From Sipunculus nudus (taxonomy: Eukaryota > Annelida > Sipuncula > Golfingiida > Sipunculidae), in NCBI GenBank assembly GCA_026874595.1, contig CM049322.1:10126400-10190399 (forward strand): a DNA stretch of 64,000 bases, in the 5' to 3' direction. The position numbers were made by a program, and so were the translations under genes. A model generated the notes under the pieces. It saw nothing but the letters and a program-made list of their open reading frames with translations. It was not told the origin of the DNA and ran no database searches. Shown here one piece after another: positions 48,914 through 61,715 of the stretch. Within the stretch, counting starts at the first letter, position 1, and every line of letters starts with the position of its first letter.

Positions 48914-49180
48914 TGCTACCAAAAGCGGGTTTGCTCTCAATTATTCGGCCCGTATTCGGAGGTTTATTCGTGCATGAGTATCTACAAATCTGTGAATATT
49001 CATAGGTGACGTTCCTGAATCCAAAGCATGTGTCGGATCCACACCAACACTTTATTAGTGCGTTCTTCATTGACCCAATCCCGAAATTCCCTGAAAATAT
49101 CATGGGATTCCGGTCATAATTGCGTAAGTCATGTTGTAGACAACTCACAACAACACATACAAACGCGAACGGGGATGAAC
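48914..49180 (-). other. Cys-rich coding-like fragment, unidentified
   Basis: A minus-strand frame open from about 49292 to 48855 contains LQHDLRNYDRNPMIFSGNFG and KCWCGSDTCFGFRNVTYEYS, then QICRYSCTNKPPNTG. The CWCG and spaced Cys loosely recall WSC-type domains. An internal TATTTTCAG could be an acceptor. The end runs into simple CA/G repeats, so the natural boundary is unclear. It may be an exon relic or a chance frame. Confidence 0.3.
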
Positions 49181-49269
49181 GCATATCCTCCTTACGGAGG
49201 CAACATAATCGATTTAGTTTGTAATGCCATTGATTCCCTACACACGGCGGCGCGAGAGCGGTCATCAAG

Positions 49270-49430
49270 GATCTGAAACTGTCCTTTTCCACATCTGGAT
49301 AATTCGGTACTGTTTAGGAACGAATTCCCAAGAGAGATGTCGCTATCATAGATATCCACCATGATAGAGAGTTGAAGCTAAATTAGATAGGTAAATACCA
49401 GATTAATAATTATATAATGGGTGTTACATT
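49270..49430 (-). repeat. Inverted repeat, left arm (partner 50105-50240)
   Basis: On the minus strand this matches 50105-50240 over about 130-150 bases: ATCTGGTATTTACCTAT..TTTAGCT, then CTCTCTATCATGGTGGAT, TATGATAGCGAC, TTCGT.CCTAAA and AGATGTGGAAAA. The match includes frame-neutral changes, so it looks like DNA-level duplication. Confidence 0.75.
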
Positions 49431-49677
49431 TCTATCTGTAATTATATCCTTCCATAGCGCTTTGAAGGTATAGCCATCCCCGTGTATTGTGTCAACCTGA
49501 TGCTAAACATTTGTTAATCCTCCGCGAGGAGCCATTATGTTTCTACCGCCGTTTGATCCTTGTTAGGTCATTTTTTGTAGGGGGGGGGTAAGAGAGAGGG
49601 TCTCATTTGGAAATAAAGACTGTGATGGTGCAATCAGACTATAGATTGTATCATGAAACACGCTCTCGTTTCGGGAT

Positions 49678-49890
49678 TAAAGGGACCTAATCACCTGTCC
49701 TTTATATTCTTATGGTAACCCCGTGGAGCTTTGATAAAAATAAAATATTACCGCACACGGGAGGATTATTTTGTTTGTATCAAAGTGTTTATAATATGTT
49801 TGGGCCCGCCAAAATAATCGAAACAAATTCGACAAGGGCGTCTGGTTGCAAGTTGCCTGGTAAGCTCGCCTGGTAAGAGAGTTTATAACG
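49678..49890 (+). repeat. Dispersed repeat, copy 2 (partner at 20851-21035)
   Basis: Starts ATTAAAGGGACCTAATCACC and contains TTACCGCACACGGGAGGATT and GGGCCCGCCAAAATAATCGA. Co-linear with the copy at 20851. It lies inside the inverted repeat pair at 49270-50240. Confidence 0.65.
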
Positions 49891-50104
49891 AAGCTGGTAT
49901 AATTAATGTACACTAAACTATATTAATCCTCCAACATGGGTTGTTCCTAACTCTCCCGCACTATATCCCCCCCCCCCCATCGCCATACTTTAGGTCGAAT
50001 TAAAACAACTTTTGCATGAAGCTGACACAATACAAGGGTTTGGCTACACCTGCCAAGCGCTAAAAGAAAAAAATATTTACAGACAGAAAAGTTACACCAA
50101 TTAA

Positions 50105-50240
50105 ATGATTATTTATCTGGTATTTACCTATTTTATTTAGCTAAAACTCTCTATCATGGTGGATCTGTATGATAGCGACTTCAAGCTAGTGATTTCGTAC
50201 CTAAAGAATACCGAAATATTTAGATGTGGAAAAATCGCGA
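50105..50240 (+). repeat. Inverted repeat, right arm (partner 49270-49430)
   Basis: TTATCTGGTATTTACCTATT through CTCTCTATCATGGTGGATC to AGATGTGGAAAAATC is the inverted counterpart of 49270-49430. A plus-strand frame from the ATG at 50156 encodes MVDLYDSDFKLVISYLKNTE, but coding function is unproven. Confidence 0.75.
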
Positions 50241-50559
50241 GTCGCACGATGTTCATTTCACCCGCGCGCGTTTCCGCGCGCTTTTCTGCCTGCATGGAAA
50301 AGGTATACCTGAAATTACACGTACGCGATATTTTGAACGCGGGGAAATGCGCGGCTCGCATGTAAAAAGGGTCCTTACAATAGAGAAAAAGTTATATGCT
50401 TGAGGACTTTTAAACGGGATGTGATACACACGCAAGCGGAATTTAAGAATGAAATAAAATAAAATGTATTGTACCTCACCAGAGACATCTACCCTTTTAA
50501 TTAACTTTCACCTTTGTGTTCTTTATCCACAGAGTAAACTGGTGATTTTAAAATAATAC
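50241..50559. other. Non-coding spacer, part CpG-rich
   Basis: Contains a CpG-rich patch (CGCGCGCGTTTCCGCGCGC near 50261-50282). No gene recognised. Confidence 0.45.
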
Positions 50560-51150
50560 TTCACAACTTATGGGCATCCTCAGCAGCCTAACATTTAATG
50601 TATGTGGCACTGAACATATGTTTCTGTAACACGTTTGTAAAATAACATACCATTGTGAGTGTTGCTTTCTTTCTTCCAAATTTCATTTTGACCATGACCT
50701 TGATGCATGATATAAGCATTTTGTAGACCTCAGAAGTGCAACCAAATGCATGGGCATTCTTAGCTTAGTTAGAAATGACAACTTAAATGCATGTCTATGC
50801 CACTTCCTGCAAACACATGTTATATCATGGTGATTGTTGCTTTTTTCTCTCAGAAGTATGACATTGACCTTGACCTTAATGCATGATATGTACCTTTTAT
50901 GACCTCAGAGGTATCACCAATTGAATTGGCAGCCTAATGTCAAATGGATATACTACTTGAGATATGTTTGTATTACATTTGTTAGAAAAACATGCTATAT
51001 CATGCCGATTATTGCTTTTTTTCTGTAAAATTTGACATTGAACTTGACCTAATACCGGAAATTTTCCACTTGTGACCTCAGAAGTGTCACCATATGAAAG
51101 GGCATGTTAACCTAATGTAACTTAGAAACGACACCTTAAATGTGTTTATA
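50560..51150. repeat. ~174-bp tandem repeat, about 3.5 diverged copies
   Basis: Each unit has a CATTGACCTTGACCT-like core followed by TGACCTCAGAAGTGTCACCA and, further on, ATCATG.TGATTGTTGCTTTT. GACCTCAG occurs at 50726, 50901 and 51074 (spacing 175 and 173). This is related in style to the mollusc-type repeat near 2.4 kb. Confidence 0.75.
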
Positions 51151-54100
51151 TATCAGTTAGTTATGGAATTATGGCCATTTAAATAGTTCACCCGTTATAA
51201 TGGCGGTCATCTTGGATTTGGGGTGAAAATAACACTTTGCCATGTGTGGAATCGGGTGGGGTTTTATTTGTGCACTAAGACACCATAAATAAATCCATTT
51301 CTGGTGAAAAACCTTTAATAACACGTTTGTATAACCTGTGTCATTTGTTGACTTGACTAAAATACACAAGCACACAAACACATCGACAAAAAGACATACA
51401 CAACTGACCAACATGCTTGCAGAGATCTTCAATTTCCGGCAAGCAACAAGCCAACGCCGCCAAAAACATTACCCCGACACTTTCCCGAGGTAATAAGCAT
51501 AAAAGAATCCTCCAGAAAATAAAGACACCTCAAAGGTAGCCTTATTTTATTAACAAACACAACACTATCATTAAATCGGATGTACACAGCGTAAAGCCCC
51601 CTTTCTGTAGGGGAGTCGTGGGGTGTCGTTGATTATCTCGTGAACATTCGGCTGTACCCGTAGCAATGTCTTGGGCACATTGAGTTCGTGGCGCTTTTTT
51701 TTAAATTTTCAAACATGACGCCCTGTTCAAACTTCTACTTATTTGACTCCATGAAATTACCCTGTTTTACGATGCAAGTACGATATAATGAGACAGTTAC
51801 TCGATTCCAGCACGATATGTCACGAAACTGTTAAGAATGTCATTGACTCATGTACGATATCCATGTAACTAATACGATATTTCCACGAAATGTGACGACT
51901 TGGTTACGACTTGCTAAAGACGACCCTCACTTCAGCCTCATGGCCCATGGGTCACTTGTTTTCATAGTTTTTTACCAGTGACCAATATTTCTCTCCTGAA
52001 GTTATTCTACAATGAGCGGTTAAACTAGAGGACAAAATCCCCGCTAAATGGTAATGTGAGATATAATTTTTTTTCTGGCTGATTATATATAGAATGAGAG
52101 AACTGACACAACTGGCAAGTGTAGAATTAATAAAAAAAAATTAACCAAAAATGCATTTTAACCCGCTCAATTGAGAAAACTTAATTGCCCTAGTAATTAG
52201 AGTCGGCTCCCAAGGTTATGGGAGACGCATACGATAATCTTTTCATGATAATTCGAATTTATGTTGAGCAATACTTGGATATTTAGGACATTGCAATGCA
52301 TATGAAATGCGATAATTTGGAATATAAATTAAAACATAGAATGATAAAAATTCAAAAATCATCCATGTATGGCCAAAACCTATTCAGGCAGGGAAACGGG
52401 AGAGGTACGATGTCCATGTTAATAACAGGTGAATGAGTAACGATTTTTTAGATATCGCTTCGTATATGAAATGTTAAACTTAGATTTAGAAATTTCTCTT
52501 AAAAATTCTAAAGATCATTAAGTGCCTGCTAAACTCCCGGTGCAGGGGACTATGCAGCTAATCTGCAGGACTATAGGTTTTAAAAGATCAAACTGTAAAT
52601 ATTGATGTTTTCATTTCAACATTGTATCTCTGATTTGCTTACAGCAGCTATTATGTGTGTTTCCGAAAAAAAAATTATATTTGACTTGAAGAAAGATTGT
52701 TATTTATATAATAAGGATTCTCCTTTTATCAAGTGACTTTCGGTTATATTGAGGGATTGCTTTGTTGCTAAATGAGATGGAATCACGCATTTTACATAAA
52801 CACTTAAGTTAGGTGTCATTGAAAACCCAAGACCATGAAAAAATTAGGAAATAGATCTTGACGTGCATATTAATGTTGATTTGTGTAATTTATTAAGGAA
52901 TACCTAGTACCCCTATGTCGAAACAGTCACATATAAAATCTTGGTCCAGGAACAAACTAGAGGGGGTTATTAATATGCTTTAACGAAAAATCATCTGAGA
53001 TTATTTTGCTAGCTGACTTACATTTAAGATTAGATCCAGAGATCGGTTTTTGTCCTTTGTCATTTCTCTCGATTGTCTGTAAGCGGGGCCATAACGTAAC
53101 CGTTCGGGTTACGAATTTGATATCTGTCATGCGTGTGCCTTTGCAAAATATCCAAACACCAAAGAACTGGGTTACCACGATTTAATTACTGCTAGACACG
53201 GGACAGAAATCTCGTTCCTCCTTTAAAATTTCTATTCACTGTTGAAAACTGTATCATAACCAATAGTAATGAATTTACACAATTAAAATGTATACTTCTA
53301 CTCACCGATACATGTAGTGGTATAAAGATGAAATCGTTTCTTGAATTATATGGTGCATCCAGTCAAAATATGACCTTACTACCGCATTGATCTAGTATCG
53401 TAACCATTAAAATCAGCGACATGACTGTCAGAATTTATACTCCCATGACCTAGTTTCACAAGTTTTATATGGTTACTTTTAATCGCTGTGTTAATTAATA
53501 AAAAGGTTTTACATCTGGCCCTGAATTCTGATGAAACCTTGAACATGGCATCGTGTCGCAGGACTATTTATGTATTCTTTACTTTTGGTGAAATCTATTT
53601 TCACATGTTTAATTAAATCACTTTGATATTATTTCTGCATGTTACAAAATAAATTGCTCATTAGACTGGAAGCTTCATCACTACATTTGCTTATTATAAT
53701 ATATAACTTGCACATTTTGACCACATAATCCTAATTGAAAGTCAGTGTGACCTTACCCCTGATCATGGTGCTACAAAACCATGATTTGCAAAATCAATAC
53801 AAAATTTATAATTTTACAATGCTTAATACCAATAACATAACTGCGCAACATGATCTGAATAAATTGACAAATATACATATTTCTCTTGACCTACCTCTCT
53901 TGTGGTATTAATGTCTTCATGACCTCACATGTATGGCCAAACAAAAGATGTCTGTCTGTCTGCCTGTATGGATGGTCAAAATCTTACTGCATACCGTTAT
54001 GCTCATAACAGACGGTCGGTAGTTCCGCTCGATCTTAATGCTGGTAACTGAAGGACCAGCGTCTGCAAGACTGGCTAGCTTTGAAACATGATACATGTTG

Positions 54101-54468
54101 ACCCGTCAGCTAGGTAAAATAGAACTCCCGGACAATAATTATTATCTTAGCAATATATAATTTAAACAGACCTACGAGGTACATAAATATAATTTTGCTG
54201 TGTATGTTGCCAGTGTCGATAATCCGCCAATTCTGAAATCAGAAATGTCATCACACGAGACACTTTTGTTTGCTACATTATAATATATCTTATTCACAGA
54301 AACTCGATAAATAAGCAGGAAATCAGTGACCTGAGCACTGAAGACATAAAGATGAGACTGAAAGCCATCAGGGATGTTGTTGAATTTTTATTAAACATTC
54401 CTATTTACCATGTTTAGGTTAAAATCATAAAATGGAAATGGATCTAGAGATATCCATACCGGGATTTT
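51151..54468. other. Non-coding interval
   Basis: No gene recognised on either strand and no strong tandem repeats. Several ACGATAT.. words recur at about 51780-51890 without a clear period. Confidence 0.5.
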
Positions 54469-54469
54469 T

Positions 54470-54690
54470 TAATGCTGGCTCCTGCAATATGACCTCAGAT
54501 GTGTGTTTCCTCGGTTTGTCTCAATACTGACCAGATCTCCGACGAGTTCCCTGCAATGTCCCTCGCCTGGACCCATGTACGGTCTGAACGATCGAACAAG
54601 TAAAACGACGGCCTGTAACGAAACCCATTCCGATAGCCGTACCTCTACCAAATGGAGAACCCCTGTGGGCACCGTAGTGAGCCTGCATAG
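54470..54690 (-). pseudogene. C-type-lectin-domain exon relic
   Basis: Minus-strand translation gives TWVQARD, then after a one-base gap CRELVGDLVSIETNRGNTHLRS and a TAA. This is the W..AR..C...GGDLVSIE core seen in exon 3 of the lectin gene at 39.5 kb. An in-frame TAG lies upstream (after CPQGFSIW). The shift and stop show decay. No second exon is visible. Confidence 0.6.
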
Positions 54691-55760
54691 CAATAAATAA
54701 TCACACAACAAAGATAATAAGCATTTTCTCTGTTATCTTATCAGCGCTGCAACAATACTATTAGGGAAAATTAACAGAGCATGACTGAAAATGATGAACA
54801 TAGGTGTCATTGTGCTAATAACGTGCTTCCGAGTCATTTATAAATCCAGACGTTTTCGAATCGTTTATCCAATGTGTACTCTCACACCTGCATAGGCCAA
54901 CTTAGAGATACCATATTAGCAAAGTTGCGATATTTCATAAAACAAAATAAAAATAATGAGTGGTGTCCCAGTAACTTAAAAAAAACAGTGTGCGCAGCAG
55001 GGAGAAGCAAAATCGACTTCTGACTTTCAGTTGTGAAACCTTCAATAAGGGATTACTCAATGAACATAACCCAAGACCAGTTGTATTTGGCAAAAGGGGT
55101 GATCGTAAGAAAAGTTTGTCAATTTGTATTTAAGTGGTATTTTGATAACTTGGGTACAGCAAATCAACGTGTGTCAAATTGGTGCGCAAGGTGTGAGCTA
55201 GAGATTCTGCTGGCTAGGCGTGAGCTCCTTTAGATTTAAAGGATCCATTGGGACAATCAAACAAGCCACTCAACGGGGTCAAGGCTCGCTGACACTGCTT
55301 GTTCGTAATATTAATATTTCTTTAGCAACAGATCCGATTTGTATATGTTTGCACATTGACCATGATATCAGTTCTAAAGCTATATTTAGTGTAACGTTGC
55401 TGGCAAGAATGATTATTATAACAATAATCGTATTATCATGTCATATCACCGTAATGTACTGTTTGGATTGGCTTGGATATCAAATGTCTGGTTCTTGCGA
55501 TACCCTGCTTAGTATACATGAACAACTTGGCTTTTTAGGACATTAAAAGTTTGCGTGTTCTATGGTATCGTTATTTGTACGTTGTTTTTATAAGTTGTTT
55601 CCTGACATACCTGTCCTGACATGAGTTAGTATTATGCGACTTTCAGCCTTACACAGGTCTCTGGAAATGAACGCCATCATTTTGTTTATTGTACATAACA
55701 TTTCATAGACACTCTTTTATAAAAAAAACGTGTTTACTCAATTCTTACATTTCCTTAAAG
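54691..55760. other. Non-coding interval
   Basis: Two plus-strand ORFs (55033-55233 and 55220-55546) span this stretch. The second has a hydrophobic segment (ARMIIITIIVLSCHITVMYC), but neither has splice or homology support. Nothing else is recognised. Confidence 0.4.
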
Positions 55761-56898
55761 TTAACACTTTCGCTGCCTATGACGAGTATACTCGTCATAT
55801 TTTCTGATTCCCTCAGTGCCTATGACGGGTATACTCGTCATGAATTGATCAGCAATTTTCAGTAAGAAATCTCTAAAATATATCGATAACTCTGCGCAGG
55901 TGAGTAGTAGTTCATTTATAAATTGTTTTTTTGTCATGAAATAGTAAAATTTGTAATTAATCAGTGCGCTTGATAACTCGAAAGCAAGAAGGGTTTTGGG
56001 AGCGTGAAAATATCCACGGCTCTCGTCCTTTGCGGTCAAATAAGTTCATGACCCGCTGTAGTGTAAAATTGATACCGTGTAGGAGTTTTCCTTAGAATCA
56101 AACGAAAGCGAGGACCGCATAAAAATCTTTCTAGTTTTATATTTGGGCGTATTTTAGCCACTTACTTGCGGCAAACCCGCTGGTGAGACGGAGGTGTGAC
56201 AGATCGCACCTTAGGTGTGAACTCGAGATAGTGAGGCGTGAAGTCGTTCAGTTTTATTGCCCCGTGAGGACAGCCTATTGCGCAATCAACAACAATAGGG
56301 CGCGTGCCACATGCCTGACACACAGATCGGCAGGGTAATCAGGACGCGGCTGCATATTATTGGTTTGGCATATTTGGATATCACACGTATCCTATACATT
56401 TAGAGAAACCAATATGCTTGTGTAAGTACCTTCGCCAACAAGTGCGCGTAAATTGTAAATTCTGAAAGCAAACTCGGATGATCACTTGCGGAACATGTTG
56501 GCCCTTTTGTACACCGACAATCCCAACCGCACTTTGGAATTCACTATATGCACCCCCGACGTATGACTTTCAGACAATTCATAATAAAGTATTATATCAT
56601 GAGCCCTAGAGTTGATCATATTAGGTTACACTTTAATCACACGCAATTTTCGTATAATTCCCTGAGACAATGACGTGGTCCACTGTATCATGCTGTCGCC
56701 TCGGTATGTAAATAACTCTATGATAAATGAAGTGACATTAGAACTTTGTTGATCATACATGATTATAACTCTGACGTTTTATAAATCATCATCTATTATT
56801 TCAACTAAGATATCGAAAGTCGATCTGAGTGTGTACAGGAGCCGCTATTGCGTGAACCGCTGGACTTTCCCGGTCCTGGTGTAAACATAAATTTTTTC

Positions 56899-56963
<65 letters not shown>

Positions 56964-57269
56964 CATATAAATTATACATATATTATATATATTATATATA
57001 TATATATGTGCATGTGAGGGCGTATCTGTGTTTGTGCGCTTGTCTTTGAAGTCCTTTCTGGCTGTTGGCCTAATTAGCTAATTAGGCCGAACAGGGTTAT
57101 GACATCCTGTGCATAACACCTCAGGCAAGTTTTATGGCCCTTGGACCAGGTGGACTTCACACCCTCGTTATCAGCTTTTCACACTTAGAACTTACTCACC
57201 CGGACCTCCCCGAGACTGTTGCAGGCCCTGGCACTGGGGGAATATTTGGCTGAGCAGCGAATGTGTTAA
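55761..57269. mobile_element. piggyBac-like non-autonomous element with TTAA ends
   Basis: The left end is TTAACACTTTCGCTGCC (55761). The right end, read on the complement, is TTAACACATTCGCTGCTC (TTAA 57266-57269). Short near-identical inverted ends bounded by TTAA match the piggyBac rule. CAGTGCC occurs just inside both ends. The left end carries two palindromic ATGACGAGTATACTCGTCAT blocks. A (CT)n(AT)n microsatellite lies inside at about 56901-57007. No transposase is recognised. Confidence 0.6.
55779..55841. repeat. Two 20-bp palindromes in the piggyBac-like left end
   Basis: ATGACGAGTATACTCGTCAT at 55779-55798 is a perfect palindrome. ATGACGGGTATACTCGTCAT at 55822-55841 differs by one base. 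Each is preceded by TGCCT, and the period is 43. They could be transposase-binding sites. Confidence 0.8.
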
Positions 57270-58199
57270 GTTTAAATGAAGGCCGGTATAGGAATAATTC
57301 CAATTAAGACCCCTCACCGTGCAATGTTATATTCTGTGTAAGAAGAAGGATTGATATGGAATGAGTTTACTTGGAAAATGTATACCTTTTTTCAAGCTAG
57401 TATGTTCTCAACTTTACAGGTACGTACCAGTTAATTAACCACATAAATATTCGTACCTCGTCGACCTCGCCTTAAACTTTTACCTATATACTACTTACTG
57501 TGTTAAGTTTGTTTGTTTGTCCCAGAAAACCCGACGAAACGGGCCATGAAAGCGTCAGTCAGATGCCCTAACTTACAGAATGCACACCAACGTTGCCCTT
57601 CTACTTGCACACAACTGAATTCCAATCAGCATCACATAACAGGTCTCCCATACATCATCGCACCGCTCTCCACCTCTCCATTGCTGACCGTCACCTTGAG
57701 CTATTACAACAAACATAAATGATTGGTTCTGTATCGAGCACCAGATGTCACTACCTTACGGATCTGGGGAGTTCGCTACCTTACGAGTAGTGGGACGCAC
57801 TACGAGGCAATATACCCTTCCTTTTTTACGGGACCAAACGTGTCCAAATCTTATAGTAGTTTCTTACAGTTTGTATCACTGTACCAAACACAGCACTTTG
57901 TTTGCTCTCTCTCTCTCTCTCTGCGCGCTCGATTATATCTTAACGCAGATCCCTTTGATTTCTTTTATTGACAAAAACAAAATATACAAAACAAACACTG
58001 AATGTGCAGCCCATACAAAAAATCCAGACATTACCTTATACAATACACAAACATTCTATATAGTAATAATCTTTTGACTAATTACTATTTTCTATTAAAT
58101 CCATAATCAATCGCAATTAATTGTTTCTTTCTATGGTCAGGGTACATTCTAACTGCTGTTGATATTTCATATAATTTTCATTTTATAAACTGATCAATA
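57270..58199. other. Non-coding interval
   Basis: A short (CT)n lies near 57905-57922. No exon or repeat family is recognised. Confidence 0.5.
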
Positions 58200-58980
58200 T
58201 TTAGCCTGTGTGCTTTTTTGTTTTATCAATGTTGTATTTTCCATTTAATTGTTATACATAGATGAAAAAATATGTTAATGCTTACGCAATTATTTAACAT
58301 ACTGTGTCTTAGAAAACCTCTATCCTGAGTTTATAATGGATAAGAAAATTTGTTTTTAATTGAGACCACACCAACAAAAGACGTTGTACTAAAAATTATA
58401 AACCGACAATGCTATAAAAGTATTATTATTATTATAGCACACACTTCCCACATATCGCTGTAGTATAACTGTAAGCCCCAGCCCTAAGCACTATATTGTA
58501 ACTGTAATTATTCCAACATTACACTTAATATTTAATTGTTATACATTAGTATGCACTGATATGATAGTATTCATAAAAAGGCAAGTTTAAGTATGTACCA
58601 TTAATTATTTAACATACCATGTCCTAAAAACCCATTCGTGGCCCTATATAACATCATTTCAAACTACACTCAGACCACACCAACAAAAGACGTTGCACTA
58701 AAAAAAATATAAACCGACAATGCTATAAAAGTATTATTATTATAGCACACACTTGCTGTAGTATAACTGTAAGCCCCAGCCCTAAGCGCTATATTGTAAC
58801 TGTAATTATACCAACATTACACTTAATATTTAATTGTTATACTTAAGTGTGCACTGATATTATAGCATTAACAAAAAGGCAAGTTAATGTATGTACCACT
58901 AATTATTTAACATACCATGTCCTGAAAACCCATTCGTGGCCCTATATAACATCATTTCCAACTACACTCAGACCTAGAAG
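58200..58980. repeat. 309-bp tandem repeat, about 2.4 copies
   Basis: GACCACACCAACAAAAGACG occurs at about 58362 and 58671, and the 309-base unit between is nearly identical in both copies, with (ATT)n, GCCCCAGCCCTAAGC and CCATTCGTGGCCCTATATAA. A more diverged partial copy precedes it from about 58200. Confidence 0.9.
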
Positions 58981-59852
58981 AACAAGAGGAAGGGGGGACG
59001 CCATAAAAAAAAGGAAGGTGCACAGAAAAACCTTGTCAACATCTGAAATTTGAAATCTGAAATTCAAGTGAAGCAAATATTTACAAGAACTGAAGAGTCG
59101 GTTATATTTTTAGTCTCTGTTAACCTCAGTCCTTTCTTTCCTATTCAGAACTGGGGGAATAGTATTGCTCATTTCCCGTAGATGGCGCTAGTAGATCTGA
59201 GACACAATAGCCTTCACGTCTTGAAAGCACAGCGTATTCATGAGTGCTTCCCGATGCCTCTTGTAAAGTTAATCTTCATGTGAATGTGTATGAAGGTATG
59301 GTTTCCGTCTTTTCATTATGTTTGCGCCTGTTCATTCAATGGGGACTTGTTTTCCTTCAGTGAATAACTTTCCTCTCACAAATTTGATCTTCAATCCGTC
59401 TTTACGTGCTGCGGAATGCCCTTTTCCAGCTCCACCTTTGTTAGATATTCTGTCGCAACATTTCTACCCTCTGATCCTCTTCTTTGAGTCTTATGGAGAA
59501 CGTCATGTCTTTCTTCTCTGCTAAACACCCTCACAAAAAGATGTCTGTATCTGTTATCTTTCCTATATACCGTCACTTGGAATTACATAATAACTACTAA
59601 CATGTTTTGAAAGAATATTTTGAAGTTGAGGGATAGTAATTATTATTATTATTATTATTATTATTAATATTATTAATATCATAGCTTATATACTGGATTT
59701 CTTGAAGCGCTAATATCATTTCATCAAGAAAGGGCATCTTAATCAAACCAATTATTATTGTCAAGTATAATGATACTTCTGCCGGTCCTACTTTCGATTT
59801 TTTTGTTGTTCTCCTCAGGCAAGGCCTATGTCAGTCATACATCATTCTCGGT
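58981..59852. other. Non-coding interval downstream of the lipocalin
   Basis: Contains an (ATT)n tract at about 59639-59680. It presumably includes the lipocalin 3' UTR (minus strand). No other gene recognised. Confidence 0.5.
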
Positions 59853-60833
59853 TTAGGAATTGTTACACGTACATGCTGGCTGTACTCTAGGGCAGTCTGA
59901 AAGTATAAAATAATCTCGTTATCGTCAATGATACAGGTAATATCCTTCTATAAAACATCAAGGAAAATGTTAAATCATATAATTATGAATACAAAATCAA
60001 TTTAAATTAGACAACTGAGGTGTAGATGTTGTATATATTAGAAGGAAAGAATTAGTTGCACAACATTCAGCGTGGATCTGGTCTGGCACATTATCCGGAA
60101 TAAAGAACGTCATCAATTGATATACACAAATGTACGGTCACATATGGACTAATTAATCTGGGAATATTGGCCGAATTAGTGAATGCGAATACATGCGGAG
60201 GCTTGCATTCCTTAGAATGTAAATTTCTATTTTGAAGAGTTGTGATCTATCTTTGCACACAGGCTTTTTCATGATACCTTTATTGCTACATGTATTTGAC
60301 GATTTTAATGCCGCTTAAATCTAGAAATCACTTCACAAATTCCTCCCCTGGATATAAGAATTGCACTTACTGACTGTCGCTGCGTTTGGAAACTGGAATT
60401 CATTAGAGAGATGGCAAAGGAACTTCAGAGCAGTTTTCGTCCACGCTTTTATAGAAGGAGAAACAACAGGACCACGACTCCAGAGTCTAACCTCAGGATT
60501 CTCACATACGCCATCTTGTGGCCCCTCACAATACCAAACGGTGATGTAGTTGGTGTAATCGGTGTCGAAAATGTACGTATGTGTTACTGAAAAAAAATCA
60601 TGAAAATGATGAGCCTCGCAGTACTGCCAGCTTTGGAGTGAAGAGATAACTACAATATTATTTATCCTTACGGATAAGTTTGGCGTGTTACCACTTGTAC
60701 GTTAGTCGTACGCTTGCCGTATGGCGAAAGTCATGGTTTTGCCAGATTTTACTGGGCCTAAACACAGTTACAATAAGTAAAATGAATGCGAGTTTAAGTC
60801 ACATATTAGTAATGTCGTGAAATTTAAGAAAGT

Positions 60834-60877
<44 letters not shown>

Positions 60878-61649
60878 CGCGCGACCCAGATTAGGATGAA
60901 TATGATTAATCTCTCTGCTCTCTATAGCTATGTACGAATATGGTCATATAGCAAAGAAGCACTGAAAATATACCACTTTTACACATGTAAGAACACATTT
61001 CGTTGAGCTTTCGGGAATAATTTCTCTATTGTGTTAGTACCCTTACAAGGCCATATACGGCACCGGACGGCGAAACGTTTCCTTACAAGTCGAAACACTA
61101 ATTATAATTATATTTTAGTTCCAAACTGTAACCGTGTCCGTGTCCGTGTCCGTATCCGTATCCGTATCCATATCCGGACAAGTGGAAACACAGCTTTAAT
61201 ATTACTTTTATGCTTCGCTGTGTAGAATAGTAAAAATCATATATATCTTAACAACATTGGAGATAGTTTATGATGTGTTACCGTTGTCATGGGATCTGTC
61301 CCGTATTATTTTTCCGTTAGCATCTCCACTCTCCATTGTGGCGGGGCCAATCTGAAGGCATTCCTGACCCATACTAAAAGATAGAGGTAGACGTTAGCTA
61401 TACATAAACATATACATATGTATTATCAAGATTATTACCTACACACACACACACACACATATATATGATTCTATATATAATCATATTATTGGTCGTTGGC
61501 TCTACTGTGATGTCACTTCGCTGGATCCTATAAAAATGTGTTAATACACAGTTGTAGGTGTTTGTTAGCTCAATGGCAGAGGAAACGACCCGCAATCGGA
61601 AATTAATGGGTTCGATTTCCTTTCTCTCGCTCTCTATTTCTCAATATTC

Positions 61650-61715
<66 letters not shown>

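Noticed and set aside
60680-60765. Extra lipocalin exon between 61.28 and 60.59 kb (acceptor TGTGTTTAG, peptide like VKSGKTMTFAIRQAYD)
   Set aside because: The peptide resembles the expected lipocalin segment and the entry phase fits, but every GT donor gives a wrong phase or an in-frame stop.
61560-61625. Functional tRNA gene
   Set aside because: A and B boxes are partly present, but acceptor and anticodon stems do not pair well.
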